DNA from: an uncultured Bacteroides sp.
GTDB lineage: Bacteria; Bacteroidota; Bacteroidia; Bacteroidales; Bacteroidaceae
Length of the DNA stretch: 33,047 nucleotides
NCBI GenBank assembly: GCA_900546645.1
Contig: URDR01000029.1
Location: forward strand, 1-33,047
Direction: 5' to 3'
Below the pieces are notes generated by a model. It did not search any database. It worked only from the letters and a program-made list of their open reading frames with translations, and had not been told where the DNA came from. Of the stretch, positions 1-8,569 are shown piece by piece (the first letter of the stretch is position 1; the number at the start of each line of letters is the position of its first letter). The position numbers and the translations under genes were made by a program.

Positions 1-55
1 TATTAGGGCTTACTCGGGACTTGCACCCGTTAGACAATGCTCGTGCCGAGCATAC
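1..55 (-). mobile_element. Group II intron, 5' end only (IIC-like), cut by the window edge
   Basis: Read on the minus strand from base 55, the sequence starts GTATGCTCGGCACGAGCA and continues with GTCTAACGGGTGCAAGTCCCG. This lines up base for base, with few changes, with the 5' end of the Oceanobacillus group IIC intron as I remember it (GTGTGCCCGGCATGGGTG, then a GGGTGAGAGTCCCG segment). The first hairpin (bases 38-43 with 47-52) and the GGG/CCC pairing of domain I are kept. IIC introns are known to insert just after rho-independent terminator hairpins, and a strong hairpin with a T-rich tail ends three bases before this start (59-98). The rest of the ribozyme and any reverse transcriptase gene lie outside the window, so activity cannot be judged. 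Identification is by recalled sequence likeness, not by a search. Confidence 0.75.
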
Positions 56-58
56 AAA

Positions 59-98
59 ATAAAAGCTGTATCAGAAGAGACTCCAATACAGCTTTTAT
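59..98 (-). terminator. Rho-independent terminator of the GH127-susCD-DUF4859 unit
   Basis: A perfect 13-bp stem pairs 59-71 with 86-98 around a 14-base loop. On the minus strand it is followed by a T-rich stretch (TTTTATTTT including the stem base). It lies 27 bases past the stop codon at 126 and closes the left-most PUL operon. It also appears to be the landing site of the group II intron. Confidence 0.8.
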
Positions 99-125
99 TA
101 AAAAAGTTCTTCAAGAATATTCAGT

Positions 126-1124
126 TTATTGAATAGTCCAACTTGTTACAAAACGGAAGAACTTAGAAGGATTATTAACATCTACCCAACCAACATTAAA
201 TTTACCGGAGGTTCCAGAAGGCAAATCACCATTATATCCAATACCGCAAGCCGCATCGTCTTTATAATATTCAATATAAGCAGCGAAGCCATCTACGCCC
301 CAGTTGATATAACTTCCATTTTTATCCAACCAATATCCCGGTGCATTTGCAGTATAATGTTCTCCTAAGTCAGTCCATTCGCCAGTTTCCGGATTTGCCA
401 AACTGAACTTAATAGATTCATTTTCGGCAATAGCTGCAAGGAAATCATCATAAGGCATATCAAATACAGCTTCAATATTCTCTTTATAGTTTTCCAAGTT
501 AGCGGTAAAAACAGGAGCATCAGCCGAGAATGTTACTGAAAGTACAGCAACGGTCGGGTCGGTCACACTGACATTCATCGTAAAACGAACATAGTTGTCA
601 TAATCCGGACCGTTCTTTGCAAAACCAACTTCCAATGCCAATACCGTTCCGGCTACAATACCACCTTCCGACAGTTCAACCTTCAAATTCTTGGTTGCCT
701 TATCTAAAGTGACAAAAGCTTTACAAGCCGCATCGTCTGCGCTACAAGGTTGGTTTGCTGAGTTGAAGTACCAGCCTGCATTATCCTTATTATAAGGAGT
801 TTTAATCCACTGGTTACGGGTTAGGTTGATAGGATAAAAAACGGTTTCACCGCTATCCAATCCTTTCATTACCGCATCCACACTCATCCCTAATTTTTCC
901 TCAAACTTTGCTGCATAATCAGCCAAGTTTACTGTATAAGAATGTTCACCGTTTACTTCCAATGCAGCGGTCACCGGTATCTGGGCTTCTGCATCAATCT
1001 TCAAATACGGGTTCTCATTTTCTCCGTACACATGCTTTTCGGTTGCATCATTATAGTCATCACTACAAGCTGTAAAAGCAAGCAATGAACAACAGCATAA
1101 TGCCAATAATATATTCTTTTTCAT
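126..1124 (-). CDS. Surface lipoprotein, DUF4859-like, probable glycan-binding protein
   Basis: A 332-residue lipoprotein with signal peptide and lipobox ending LLAFTAC (Cys20). The Cys is followed by SDDYND, and acidic residues there are a known export mark for surface lipoproteins in Bacteroidota. The body seems to be two related beta-rich units, about residues 45-190 and 195-332. Each has an aromatic GWYF/GYW segment, a DDAAC motif and a closing strand (VRFTMNVSV / FRFVTSWTI). This recalls DUF4859 proteins found in PULs, but the family name is from memory. It is the last gene of the GH127-susC-susD unit, 36 bases after susD, which is the usual place for a SusE/SusF-type surface glycan-binding protein. 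No catalytic motif is visible. The role in glycan capture is inferred from position and topology. Confidence 0.7.
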   Translation of the reverse strand: MKKNILLALCCCSLLAFTACSDDYNDATEKHVYGENENPYLKIDAEAQIPVTAALEVNGEHSYTVNLADYAAKFEEKLGMSVDAVMKGLDSGETVFYPINLTRNQWIKTPYNKDNAGWYFNSANQPCSADDAACKAFVTLDKATKNLKVELSEGGIVAGTVLALEVGFAKNGPDYDNYVRFTMNVSVTDPTVAVLSVTFSADAPVFTANLENYKENIEAVFDMPYDDFLAAIAENESIKFSLANPETGEWTDLGEHYTANAPGYWLDKNGSYINWGVDGFAAYIEYYKDDAACGIGYNGDLPSGTSGKFNVGWVDVNNPSKFFRFVTSWTIQ

Positions 1125-1160
1125 ATACTATATTCTTTTTAAAAGTTTAATATCCTATTA

Positions 1161-2828
1161 TCATCCCCCGTAACCCGGATTCTGTTTCAATTTCAAGTTT
1201 CCTTCCAAGAAGGTCTTATGAATCGGGAAAATATCACAATGGTTATCGTTAATATCTTCCACACGATCTTTACAGAACCATGATTTTCCGTTAAAGACAT
1301 TCTGACCATTCGTCATGCGGAAACGAATCAAATCTTGACGGCGATGATGTTCAGCTACAAATTCCCATGCCAAATCATCCAGCAAACCGCCCAAGATAAT
1401 ATCGTCACCACCTTCCTGCGTCTTCACCCACTTATCTGGCTCGTCTTGTTTCGCGGTGTTCTCACGATGTCCATACTGATATACACTACCTCCCTTTAAC
1501 TGAGCAACGGTACGCTTAGCAGCATCCGGGTTATTTCGGAATGCACGTGCACGAACTTCTGACACCAAATCAGCGGCATCTTGCTCTGAATAATCGGAAG
1601 TTCCTCCCAAGCGCAAAATACATTCTGCCTTCATCATCTTGGCATCAGCCAAGCGGAAGAAAGGTACATCGTCATAAGAAGTTCCCCAATCTCCCGATTT
1701 GATTTCATATTTCACCAGACGGGCTCCTTCCATCGGATAACATCCCGGGTTATCGGTACTGCGGATTTCACGAGTGTAATTCAGAGGTTTGCCATCCACA
1801 TAAATGATGTTACCGCTCATGTCTTTCTGTACCCCCTCTATCCAGCAATCAGTAAAGCGTGTATCGTCCGGATGATAGGTTTCCAAGAACTGAGGTAAAA
1901 CCGCACTACCGCCAGTTGCCCATCCTGTAAATCCGAATGTAGCACGTCCTGCCTCATTCATCCATTTATTGGCATAATAGTTACCACCGGCATATTTCTG
2001 AGCAAATGGAATACCGAAAATAATTTCAGGAGAAGTAGAGATATCTTCTTTGAAATTGTCTGTATAATTACCTGCCAAAGAGAATGGTCCGGCTTCTACC
2101 GCTTCGATTTCATCAATACATTTCTGATAGTAGGAATTATCGGAATGGTCGTTAAACCATGCATTATAATTCAAGTACATTTTTGCCAAAATCATATGTA
2201 CGGCATAGTTATTGATTTCTCCCATCCGGACTTCATCCCCGCATTGATCTTTAATATCATTCAGTTCGGTAATCACGAAATCCCATACATCCTGCGGCTT
2301 AGCCTGTTCCGGCTGCCAACCTTCCGGATGGTCATAAGTCGTATCCAACGGAATGTTACGGAACAAATCAAACAAAATATAATAATAAAGAGCACGGTAA
2401 GCGCGTAGTTGTGCTACTGAAGTAGGAGCCTCCTGTACGGCTTTATCAGCCAACAGTTTATTACAAGCATTGATACCTTCATAAGCATATTGCCATTCCG
2501 TCCACAAATGGTCTATCTGCGAATGAAAATTATGCTCGTGCATAGCAATATACAAGTCTCCCCATCCTACTCCAATACGTAAAGGTGTAGTCCACAAATC
2601 GGACGTTTCGTCCATAACATCGGCATAGCCATTCCATCCCCAATACAGATTACGCAAAGAAGCATAAACCGGAGAGAACATACTAGCTGCATCCTGCTCA
2701 GTAAATTCATATTTTTCTGAAGCTATATCGTGATAAATAGTTTCACTCAAGTCGGTGCAGCTGCCTAACGAAAGCATACCGGCTCCTATCACTGAGCCTA
2801 ATAATGATTTATATAATTTTGATTTCAT
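1161..2828 (-). CDS. SusD/RagB-family outer-membrane lipoprotein (second pair)
   Basis: A 555-residue SusD-family lipoprotein. The signal peptide ends MLSLGSC (Cys24), followed by TDLSE. The SusD fold is suggested by tetratricopeptide-like helices (AQLRAYRALYYYILFDLF, about residues 140-158), the C-terminal VAEHHRRQDLIRF segment and the closing GNLKLKQNPGYGG, where the helix after the family's usual E-x-x-x-E-G-H-R-x-x-D region sits. Such proteins cap the SusC barrel and bind the incoming glycan at the cell surface. It starts 12 bases after the stop of the SusC at 2841-5885, so the two are surely co-transcribed. Length is normal for the family. The exact ligand cannot be read from sequence. 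Confidence 0.95.
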   Translation of the reverse strand: MKSKLYKSLLGSVIGAGMLSLGSCTDLSETIYHDIASEKYEFTEQDAASMFSPVYASLRNLYWGWNGYADVMDETSDLWTTPLRIGVGWGDLYIAMHEHNFHSQIDHLWTEWQYAYEGINACNKLLADKAVQEAPTSVAQLRAYRALYYYILFDLFRNIPLDTTYDHPEGWQPEQAKPQDVWDFVITELNDIKDQCGDEVRMGEINNYAVHMILAKMYLNYNAWFNDHSDNSYYQKCIDEIEAVEAGPFSLAGNYTDNFKEDISTSPEIIFGIPFAQKYAGGNYYANKWMNEAGRATFGFTGWATGGSAVLPQFLETYHPDDTRFTDCWIEGVQKDMSGNIIYVDGKPLNYTREIRSTDNPGCYPMEGARLVKYEIKSGDWGTSYDDVPFFRLADAKMMKAECILRLGGTSDYSEQDAADLVSEVRARAFRNNPDAAKRTVAQLKGGSVYQYGHRENTAKQDEPDKWVKTQEGGDDIILGGLLDDLAWEFVAEHHRRQDLIRFRMTNGQNVFNGKSWFCKDRVEDINDNHCDIFPIHKTFLEGNLKLKQNPGYGG

Positions 2829-2840
2829 GTGTATTCAAGT

Positions 2841-5800
2841 TTAGAAAGTTAAGTTCAAGCCAAAAGTAAACGAACGGAGTGAAGGATATTTGTCGCGTGC
2901 ATCAATACCTGCAGAGGTAGGATAATAGTTCGACAATTCCGGATCAAGACCTGAATAGCCTGTAATACAGAACAGGTTATCACCTGATGCATACGCACGT
3001 ACACCTTTAATCCACTTGTTGTTCTTAGCTATCGGGAAAGTATAACCAATGGTCAGGTTTGTCAGTTTCAAGAAATTACCATTTTCCAGATAATAGCTGA
3101 CAAAGGTCTGCGGCTGAGAAGATGACAACTTATATTGTCCGCCATAAGGTGCTTCATCCACCGATTTCAAACGGTTATATGCCATTGAGTTGTTTTCATA
3201 GAAAGCACGAGGCTCGTTCAAAATCTTAAATCCTAACTGACTGGTGAACTGCATGCTTAAATCCCAGTTCTTGTAAGTAAGGTTATTGGTCCATCCCAAA
3301 GTTACTTTCGGAAGTCCGTTACCTAAATACTGACGATACTCATCGTTTTTCAACTGGTCGTTAGAAAATTCTACTACTTCACCATCCGGCTTTTCAATCA
3401 AGAACAAACCATTTTCGGAAACACCTACCGATTTCAATCCATAGAATTGTCCTAAAGGACGACCTTCTTCCATACGATGAGTAGAGATGCTGATGGGTTC
3501 GCCCAAGCCTCCGACATCTTTAAAACTGTTGGATTCATACATATCATTAGACAAGCTCAACAACTCATTTTTGTTAGCTGCTACCGTTACAACCGTTTTC
3601 CATTCAAAACCTTTCGTACGGACAGGAACCGCATTAATTGCTACCTCGATACCTTGATTACGAACAGAACCGGCATTAGCCAGCGTTGTATTCTTCAAGT
3701 TTGGAGGCGTAGGTACAGTATATTCAAAGAGCAAATCGGTGGTTTTCTTGGTATATAAATCAATAGAACCTCCCAAACGGTCATCTAATACACTCCAGTC
3801 TAAACCGATATTAAACTCGGTAGATTTCTCCCATCTCAAATCAGGGTTCGGATTTGAATCAACTTCCAATCCTGGCAGCCACGTACCATTGTTATAATAA
3901 TAGGAATTTCCATATTTATATTTGGTCAATGAAATATACGGGTCATTTGGAATTACTCCGGTAATACCGAATCCGGCACGAAGTTTCAAATTATTCAACC
4001 AAGTAAGCCCTTTCATAAACTCTTCATTGCTGATGGTCCATCCCAAAGAAGCCGATGGGAAAGTACCCCACTTGTTGTTTTCACCAAACTTAGAAGACCC
4101 TTCACGACGTACGCTCACCAAGAGGTTGTAACGGTTATCGTATGCATAACTTACACGAGCAAAGAAACCAATCAAGGTATTTTCATTCGCATCACTTCCC
4201 ATACCAGCCTTACCTTCTTTCAGAGCCTGACCGATACCCAAGTTATTCCATTGGAAGAAGTCTGTAGGGAAATTGTAGTTATTGGCATAGTTCCGCTCCC
4301 ATTTGTAATACTGGTAGCTGTAACCCACCATGGCATTCATACGATGCTTTTTGATATTCAAGTCATACTTTGAAGTGATTTCCAAATTATCGGTACGGCT
4401 GTCATCGTTCGTATGATAAGCATAACCTTTATATTGACTTAGTTTATTGCCATAATAGTCACTCGTATTAAATCCTTTATCATGAGAATCGAAACGGCTG
4501 GTTGACAACATCAAATTCGTCTGCCATCCCTTTATCGGTTCAAAGGTAATGTTTCCGGTTGCACGAGTTTCCTCAGAAGAATAATTACCCATACGCTCTT
4601 CCAACATTCCTACCGGATTATAATAATAGTTCACTCCAAAATCTTCATTATAGGAGCCGTCTTCATTATAAATAGGTGCACTCGGGTTACGGGCAATGGC
4701 TTGGCGATAGGCTGAATATGAGGTATTCGAGCCATCGGATGCTGTTACATTTTGTGCACTGTGTTCATGCCACTTCTTCACAATGTTCAAGTTTACTTTC
4801 AACATATCGTTCAGCATCCAGTGAGAAATGTCAAAACGCATACGCATATCTTCAGCATAGGTATTCATAATCACACCGTCTTCCTTGCGATAGGTAAAGT
4901 CTGCCGAATAAACCGTTTTTTCTGTTCCACCTGTTATATTAAAGTTATGATTGTGGGTAAAGCCTGTACGACTGATGGCATCCAACCAATCCGTATCATA
5001 TCCCTTATCTGTAAAGTTCGTCTTTCCGGCACGTACATCCGAAGCATCCATGAAGTCCAGCTTCTTGCCAAACATAGAAGCTGATACATATCCCGAATAA
5101 GAAGCTGTAGTATGAGATTCACGCTTACCGGTCTTCGTAGTAATAAGAATCACACCGTTTGCACCACGTGTACCATAGATTGCAGCTGCCGAAGCATCTT
5201 TCAATACATCGATTGACTCAATGTTTTCTGGAGCGACCGTACTCAAGTCTCCTTCTACACCATCAACCAATACCAAGGGAGTCGTACTACCATTTACAGA
5301 GATAACACCACGCAAACGGATGGTAGAAGTCGCATTCGGGTCACCCGAACCTTTTGCAATACTCAAACCAGCAACTTTACCTTTAATCAAATCGGCTGCA
5401 TCACCCACTTTACCGATTGTAAAGTCTTCTGCCTTTACAGAAGCAATCGCACTGGTCACATCTCCTTTACGCTGAGTTCCGTAACCAATTACAACTACTT
5501 CGTCCATCACCTCTGTATCTTCCTTCAAAGTGACCTTCATTCCTGACTTCAATGCAGAAGCAGGAACCTCTACGCTCTTATAACCAATATAAGAAATCAC
5601 CAAAGTGGCCTTTGAAGAAACATTTAACGTAAAATTTCCATCAAAATCGGTTATGGTACCATTGGTAGTACCTTTTTCCATAACGTTTGCACCAATAATG
5701 GTTTCACCTTTTGAATCAACAACCTGACCGGTTATGGTCTTTTGCTGCTGAACCATCTGTACGGCGTTTACTTCGTCCGATTCTGCATAAGCTGCCATAG

Positions 5801-5885
5801 GCAAGCACCCTGCAGAAAGAACAGCACACGTTGCCATTTTCACAAATGCGCGACTAAACAATACGCGATTTAAATGTGTATCCAT
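2841..5885 (-). CDS. SusC/RagA-family TonB-dependent glycan importer (second pair)
   Basis: A 1014-residue outer-membrane transporter. After a signal peptide (about residues 1-34) comes a CarboxypepD-regulatory-like beta-sandwich (KTITGQVVDSKGETIIGANV, about 50-125), a TonB-box-like stretch (EVMDEVVVIGYGT), a plug domain with the family hallmark VLKDASAAAIYGTRGANGVI, and a large beta-barrel ending in the aromatic insertion signal FTFGLNLTF. SusC-SusD pairs import oligosaccharides using TonB energy. The gene lies 43 bases after the GH127 gene and 12 before its susD. The N-terminal domain is almost the same as in the other SusC of the window (the segment IIGANVMEKGTTNGTITD is shared), while the barrels differ, so the two transporters probably take different parts of one substrate. 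Confidence 0.97.
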   Translation of the reverse strand: MDTHLNRVLFSRAFVKMATCAVLSAGCLPMAAYAESDEVNAVQMVQQQKTITGQVVDSKGETIIGANVMEKGTTNGTITDFDGNFTLNVSSKATLVISYIGYKSVEVPASALKSGMKVTLKEDTEVMDEVVVIGYGTQRKGDVTSAIASVKAEDFTIGKVGDAADLIKGKVAGLSIAKGSGDPNATSTIRLRGVISVNGSTTPLVLVDGVEGDLSTVAPENIESIDVLKDASAAAIYGTRGANGVILITTKTGKRESHTTASYSGYVSASMFGKKLDFMDASDVRAGKTNFTDKGYDTDWLDAISRTGFTHNHNFNITGGTEKTVYSADFTYRKEDGVIMNTYAEDMRMRFDISHWMLNDMLKVNLNIVKKWHEHSAQNVTASDGSNTSYSAYRQAIARNPSAPIYNEDGSYNEDFGVNYYYNPVGMLEERMGNYSSEETRATGNITFEPIKGWQTNLMLSTSRFDSHDKGFNTSDYYGNKLSQYKGYAYHTNDDSRTDNLEITSKYDLNIKKHRMNAMVGYSYQYYKWERNYANNYNFPTDFFQWNNLGIGQALKEGKAGMGSDANENTLIGFFARVSYAYDNRYNLLVSVRREGSSKFGENNKWGTFPSASLGWTISNEEFMKGLTWLNNLKLRAGFGITGVIPNDPYISLTKYKYGNSYYYNNGTWLPGLEVDSNPNPDLRWEKSTEFNIGLDWSVLDDRLGGSIDLYTKKTTDLLFEYTVPTPPNLKNTTLANAGSVRNQGIEVAINAVPVRTKGFEWKTVVTVAANKNELLSLSNDMYESNSFKDVGGLGEPISISTHRMEEGRPLGQFYGLKSVGVSENGLFLIEKPDGEVVEFSNDQLKNDEYRQYLGNGLPKVTLGWTNNLTYKNWDLSMQFTSQLGFKILNEPRAFYENNSMAYNRLKSVDEAPYGGQYKLSSSQPQTFVSYYLENGNFLKLTNLTIGYTFPIAKNNKWIKGVRAYASGDNLFCITGYSGLDPELSNYYPTSAGIDARDKYPSLRSFTFGLNLTF

Positions 5886-5928
5886 TTCGTTTGTATTTAA
5901 GGGTTAATAAATAGCTATTATCTCTTTG

Positions 5929-8367
5929 TTAGTTTACTTTCCATTCTATAATACCTCCCGATGCTCCTTTTTGAAGCTGGGCTTCTATTTTCAAGCCGGT
6001 TGTCTTAACCGGAGTAAAGTTCAAGGTATTATAACAGTCTTTCTTTACGCCATATTCATTTTGAGCCTCAACTTCCTTCCAAGATTTACCTGCTTTATAA
6101 TATAGTTTCCAACTTTGAGGAACACGGAAGTCACCGTCATAGTGGTCAAAATCTAACCAATAAACCTGTACAGAAGAAACAGTATAAGGTTGGTCAAACT
6201 CATAAGCCAAAGTTTCTTTCGTGCCGTTCTTCAACCACCAGTAATGATAGGGCTTTGAGGTATCAGACGAACGTTTGGGTTCCCATTGGTCATTCACCCC
6301 CCACGCATAAGAAACGATAGAGGCCGATTCGGGAGCATCCTTCTGGATAGGAGCCTGAATGGTAAAGGTCTTTGCTTTTGAAGCAATAGTCGGTTCCGGA
6401 ACCGGAGTGGCATATTCTTTTGATTCAGGAATCCAGACTGCCATCTGGTCAGCACCACGGTTGTTCCATGTAGAATAAGGAATCGCTTTAAACGGAACTT
6501 CCTTTACAGAACCGTCTTTTTCTACTTCTTGTGCCATACCACTCAATATCATTACACCATTTAACAACTCTGAATCGAAAGTGGCTTCTATCGGAGTGTC
6601 GGCAGGAATGAATTTATTGAATACAGTACTGTCGGGCTGATCTTTGCCCTCAAGACAGAACATGATAGGACCACGTTCTAATGCCAACATGCCTTTATCT
6701 ATCTCTACATTTTCGTTTGCTTTGATACGACGGACGTCCATCGGAAGTTCAAATTCTATCACATCACCTGCTTTCCATGTACGGACGATTGTTTCATAAC
6801 CATCGCCAGCGGCTGACTGAGCTGAAGAACCGTTAACTTTCAAGGTATATTTCTTTGCTGCATCGGTATAAGCATAAAGGTCGGAAGCCACCGGAGCCGA
6901 TTTTGCCCATCCCGGAACACGCAGACGAACCGCAAACTCACCTTCTTTTTCCGGAGTTACCTTAATAGATATTTTTCCGTTCCACGGATAATCCGTAGTC
7001 TGTTCCAAAGACACCTTGTTGTCGGCAAGTTGCATTTCGGCCTTACCCTGAATATAAAGGTTAACGTAAATATCGTTCTGCTGAGTGGCATACGCATAAT
7101 TCGGAACAGAAGCAACAAAACGGGTTACATTACCCGGACAGCATGCACAGCCGAACCAACGCTGACGTTCATGCTCGCCCATAGATTCCAGTGGATTGTC
7201 ATAGAAGAACTTGTCGCCGCTTAAAGAGACGCCTGAAATCACCCCGTTATATAAAGCCCGCTCAAGTACATCCATGTATTTGGATTCACCGGTTGCAAGA
7301 AACATACGGTAATTCCAGTACACATTGGCAATTGCAGCACAAGTCTCGCAATAGGCAGTATGGTTTTGCAACTCATAATTGGGACCGAAACCTTCACCTT
7401 GAGCACGTGAACCCATACCTCCGGTTATATAAAGTTTCTTACTGACTAAGTTATCCCACAAACGGGTCAGTGCATTGAAATAAGCCGTATCATTGGTCAG
7501 CGCAGCCACATCGGCTACACCGGAATAAAGGTAACCGGCACGCACGGCATGACCTACTATCTCCTCTTGCTGCAGAATAGGCATATGGTCTTGGCTGTAT
7601 TCATTCAATTTATGACCATCAGTTCCACGACCAGTCTCCTCTACGAAGTACTTAGCCATTGCCAGATATTTTTCATCACCTGTCACCTTATAGAGTTTTG
7701 CCAGAGCCATTTCGATAATAGGATGACCTGAAGGTACATGTTTCTGACCTTCGTCAGGACCAAAGACCTTACATACCAGATCAGCATTCTTAATAGCCAC
7801 ATCAAGAAGCGTACGCTTACCTGTAGCTCGATAATGAGCTACAGCTGCTTCGTATAAATGACCGCTGTTATATAATTCATGACTGTTCAGACGCTCCCAC
7901 TTCGAACGCCCCCACCAGCCAGAAAGACGATAACACTTGTTAGTAACGCAAGTCGTCAGATAACCGTCCGGCTCCTGGGCGGCTGCAATAATTGTAATGA
8001 CACTGTCCAAATAATGATCCAGTTTCGGGTCATACTTTACTGCCAATGAATAAGAAGCCCCTTCAATTACCTTATAAGGGTCGGTATCATCGAAAGAAAA
8101 GTCACCACGATGCTCACCTTTTTTCAGTCCGCCAGCTATGGCAAAGTTATCGAAACGGCCGTTTTTCTCACATTCTTTAAACGCAGAAGGAATAGATACA
8201 GTACGGTTGGTCTCTATACGAGGGGTCCAAAACCGATCGTTTATGTGAACCTGCGTAAATGGCACCTCTTGAATCGGTGCATCCGGCTGGTTATAAGTTG
8301 CCTGGGTACAAGATGAAGTACCCAACACAACTAATCCACTTATTAATACTAAAAATTTGTTCTTCAT
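5929..8367 (-). CDS. GH127 beta-L-arabinofuranosidase, lipoprotein with C-terminal discoidin-like domain
   Basis: An 812-residue lipoprotein (lipobox GTSSC, Cys20). The residues TQATYN after the Cys are not acidic, so it probably stays in the periplasm. The catalytic (alpha/alpha)6 domain (DUF1680, about 35-660) keeps every key position of Bifidobacterium HypBA1: Glu325 in GEGF (acid/base), the ETC motif Glu341-Cys343, and the GCACC motif whose Cys409-Cys410 match the nucleophile Cys and zinc ligand. The family removes terminal beta-L-arabinofuranose from Hyp-linked or other arabinans. HypBA1 is about 660 residues long; the extra tail (about 680-812, with VQVYWLDFDHYDGDFRVPQS) looks like an F5/8-type C carbohydrate-binding domain. 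It is the first gene of the left-most unit, with its own promoter and operator-like sites in the 200-base gap upstream. Confidence 0.93.
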   Translation of the reverse strand: MKNKFLVLISGLVVLGTSSCTQATYNQPDAPIQEVPFTQVHINDRFWTPRIETNRTVSIPSAFKECEKNGRFDNFAIAGGLKKGEHRGDFSFDDTDPYKVIEGASYSLAVKYDPKLDHYLDSVITIIAAAQEPDGYLTTCVTNKCYRLSGWWGRSKWERLNSHELYNSGHLYEAAVAHYRATGKRTLLDVAIKNADLVCKVFGPDEGQKHVPSGHPIIEMALAKLYKVTGDEKYLAMAKYFVEETGRGTDGHKLNEYSQDHMPILQQEEIVGHAVRAGYLYSGVADVAALTNDTAYFNALTRLWDNLVSKKLYITGGMGSRAQGEGFGPNYELQNHTAYCETCAAIANVYWNYRMFLATGESKYMDVLERALYNGVISGVSLSGDKFFYDNPLESMGEHERQRWFGCACCPGNVTRFVASVPNYAYATQQNDIYVNLYIQGKAEMQLADNKVSLEQTTDYPWNGKISIKVTPEKEGEFAVRLRVPGWAKSAPVASDLYAYTDAAKKYTLKVNGSSAQSAAGDGYETIVRTWKAGDVIEFELPMDVRRIKANENVEIDKGMLALERGPIMFCLEGKDQPDSTVFNKFIPADTPIEATFDSELLNGVMILSGMAQEVEKDGSVKEVPFKAIPYSTWNNRGADQMAVWIPESKEYATPVPEPTIASKAKTFTIQAPIQKDAPESASIVSYAWGVNDQWEPKRSSDTSKPYHYWWLKNGTKETLAYEFDQPYTVSSVQVYWLDFDHYDGDFRVPQSWKLYYKAGKSWKEVEAQNEYGVKKDCYNTLNFTPVKTTGLKIEAQLQKGASGGIIEWKVN

Positions 8368-8395
8368 ATTACATTATTCGTTTTTCATTCTGGCA

Positions 8396-8403
8396 CAAAT
8401 GTA
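8396..8403 (-). promoter_or_regulatory. -7 promoter box of the GH127-susCD unit
   Basis: On the minus strand this reads TACATTTG, a full match to the Bacteroides -7 consensus TAnnTTTG. It lies 28 bases upstream of the GH127 start codon. No -33 TTTG is seen at the usual distance, which fits an activator-dependent promoter. Confidence 0.6.
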
Positions 8404-8424
8404 GAGGAAAATACGAATAAAGAA

Positions 8425-8459
8425 TAGCAAGAAAGTCCATACTACTATGAAAATAGTCG
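8425..8459 (-). promoter_or_regulatory. Candidate HTCS operator upstream of GH127
   Basis: Two half-sites on the minus strand, CGACTATTTTCATA (8459-8446) and GGACTTTCTTGCTA (8438-8425), are 21 bp apart. The nearer one begins 35 bp upstream of the first T of the -7 box. The same spacing is found upstream of the GH27 gene and the first susC. AraC-type regulators are known to bind direct repeats two helical turns apart. Confidence 0.6.
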
Positions 8460-8523
8460 AATAACCCCCCTTCTCTATTTTACAATCAAAAGACTGATTA
8501 TCAACATACTAAACACAGCGTAT

Positions 8524-8558
8524 GGACTTTTGTTATATTATTTTGGACTTTTTTTATA
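8524..8558 (+). repeat. Distal direct repeat, 21-bp period, plus orientation
   Basis: GGACTTTTGTTATA (8524-8537) and GGACTTTTTTTATA (8545-8558) differ at one base and are 21 bp apart. They resemble the operator half-sites but point the opposite way and lie 160 bases from the GH127 start, just past the stop codon of the GH146-type gene. A matching element is at 18950-18983. Confidence 0.6.
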
Positions 8559-8569
8559 TTCCCAATCAC

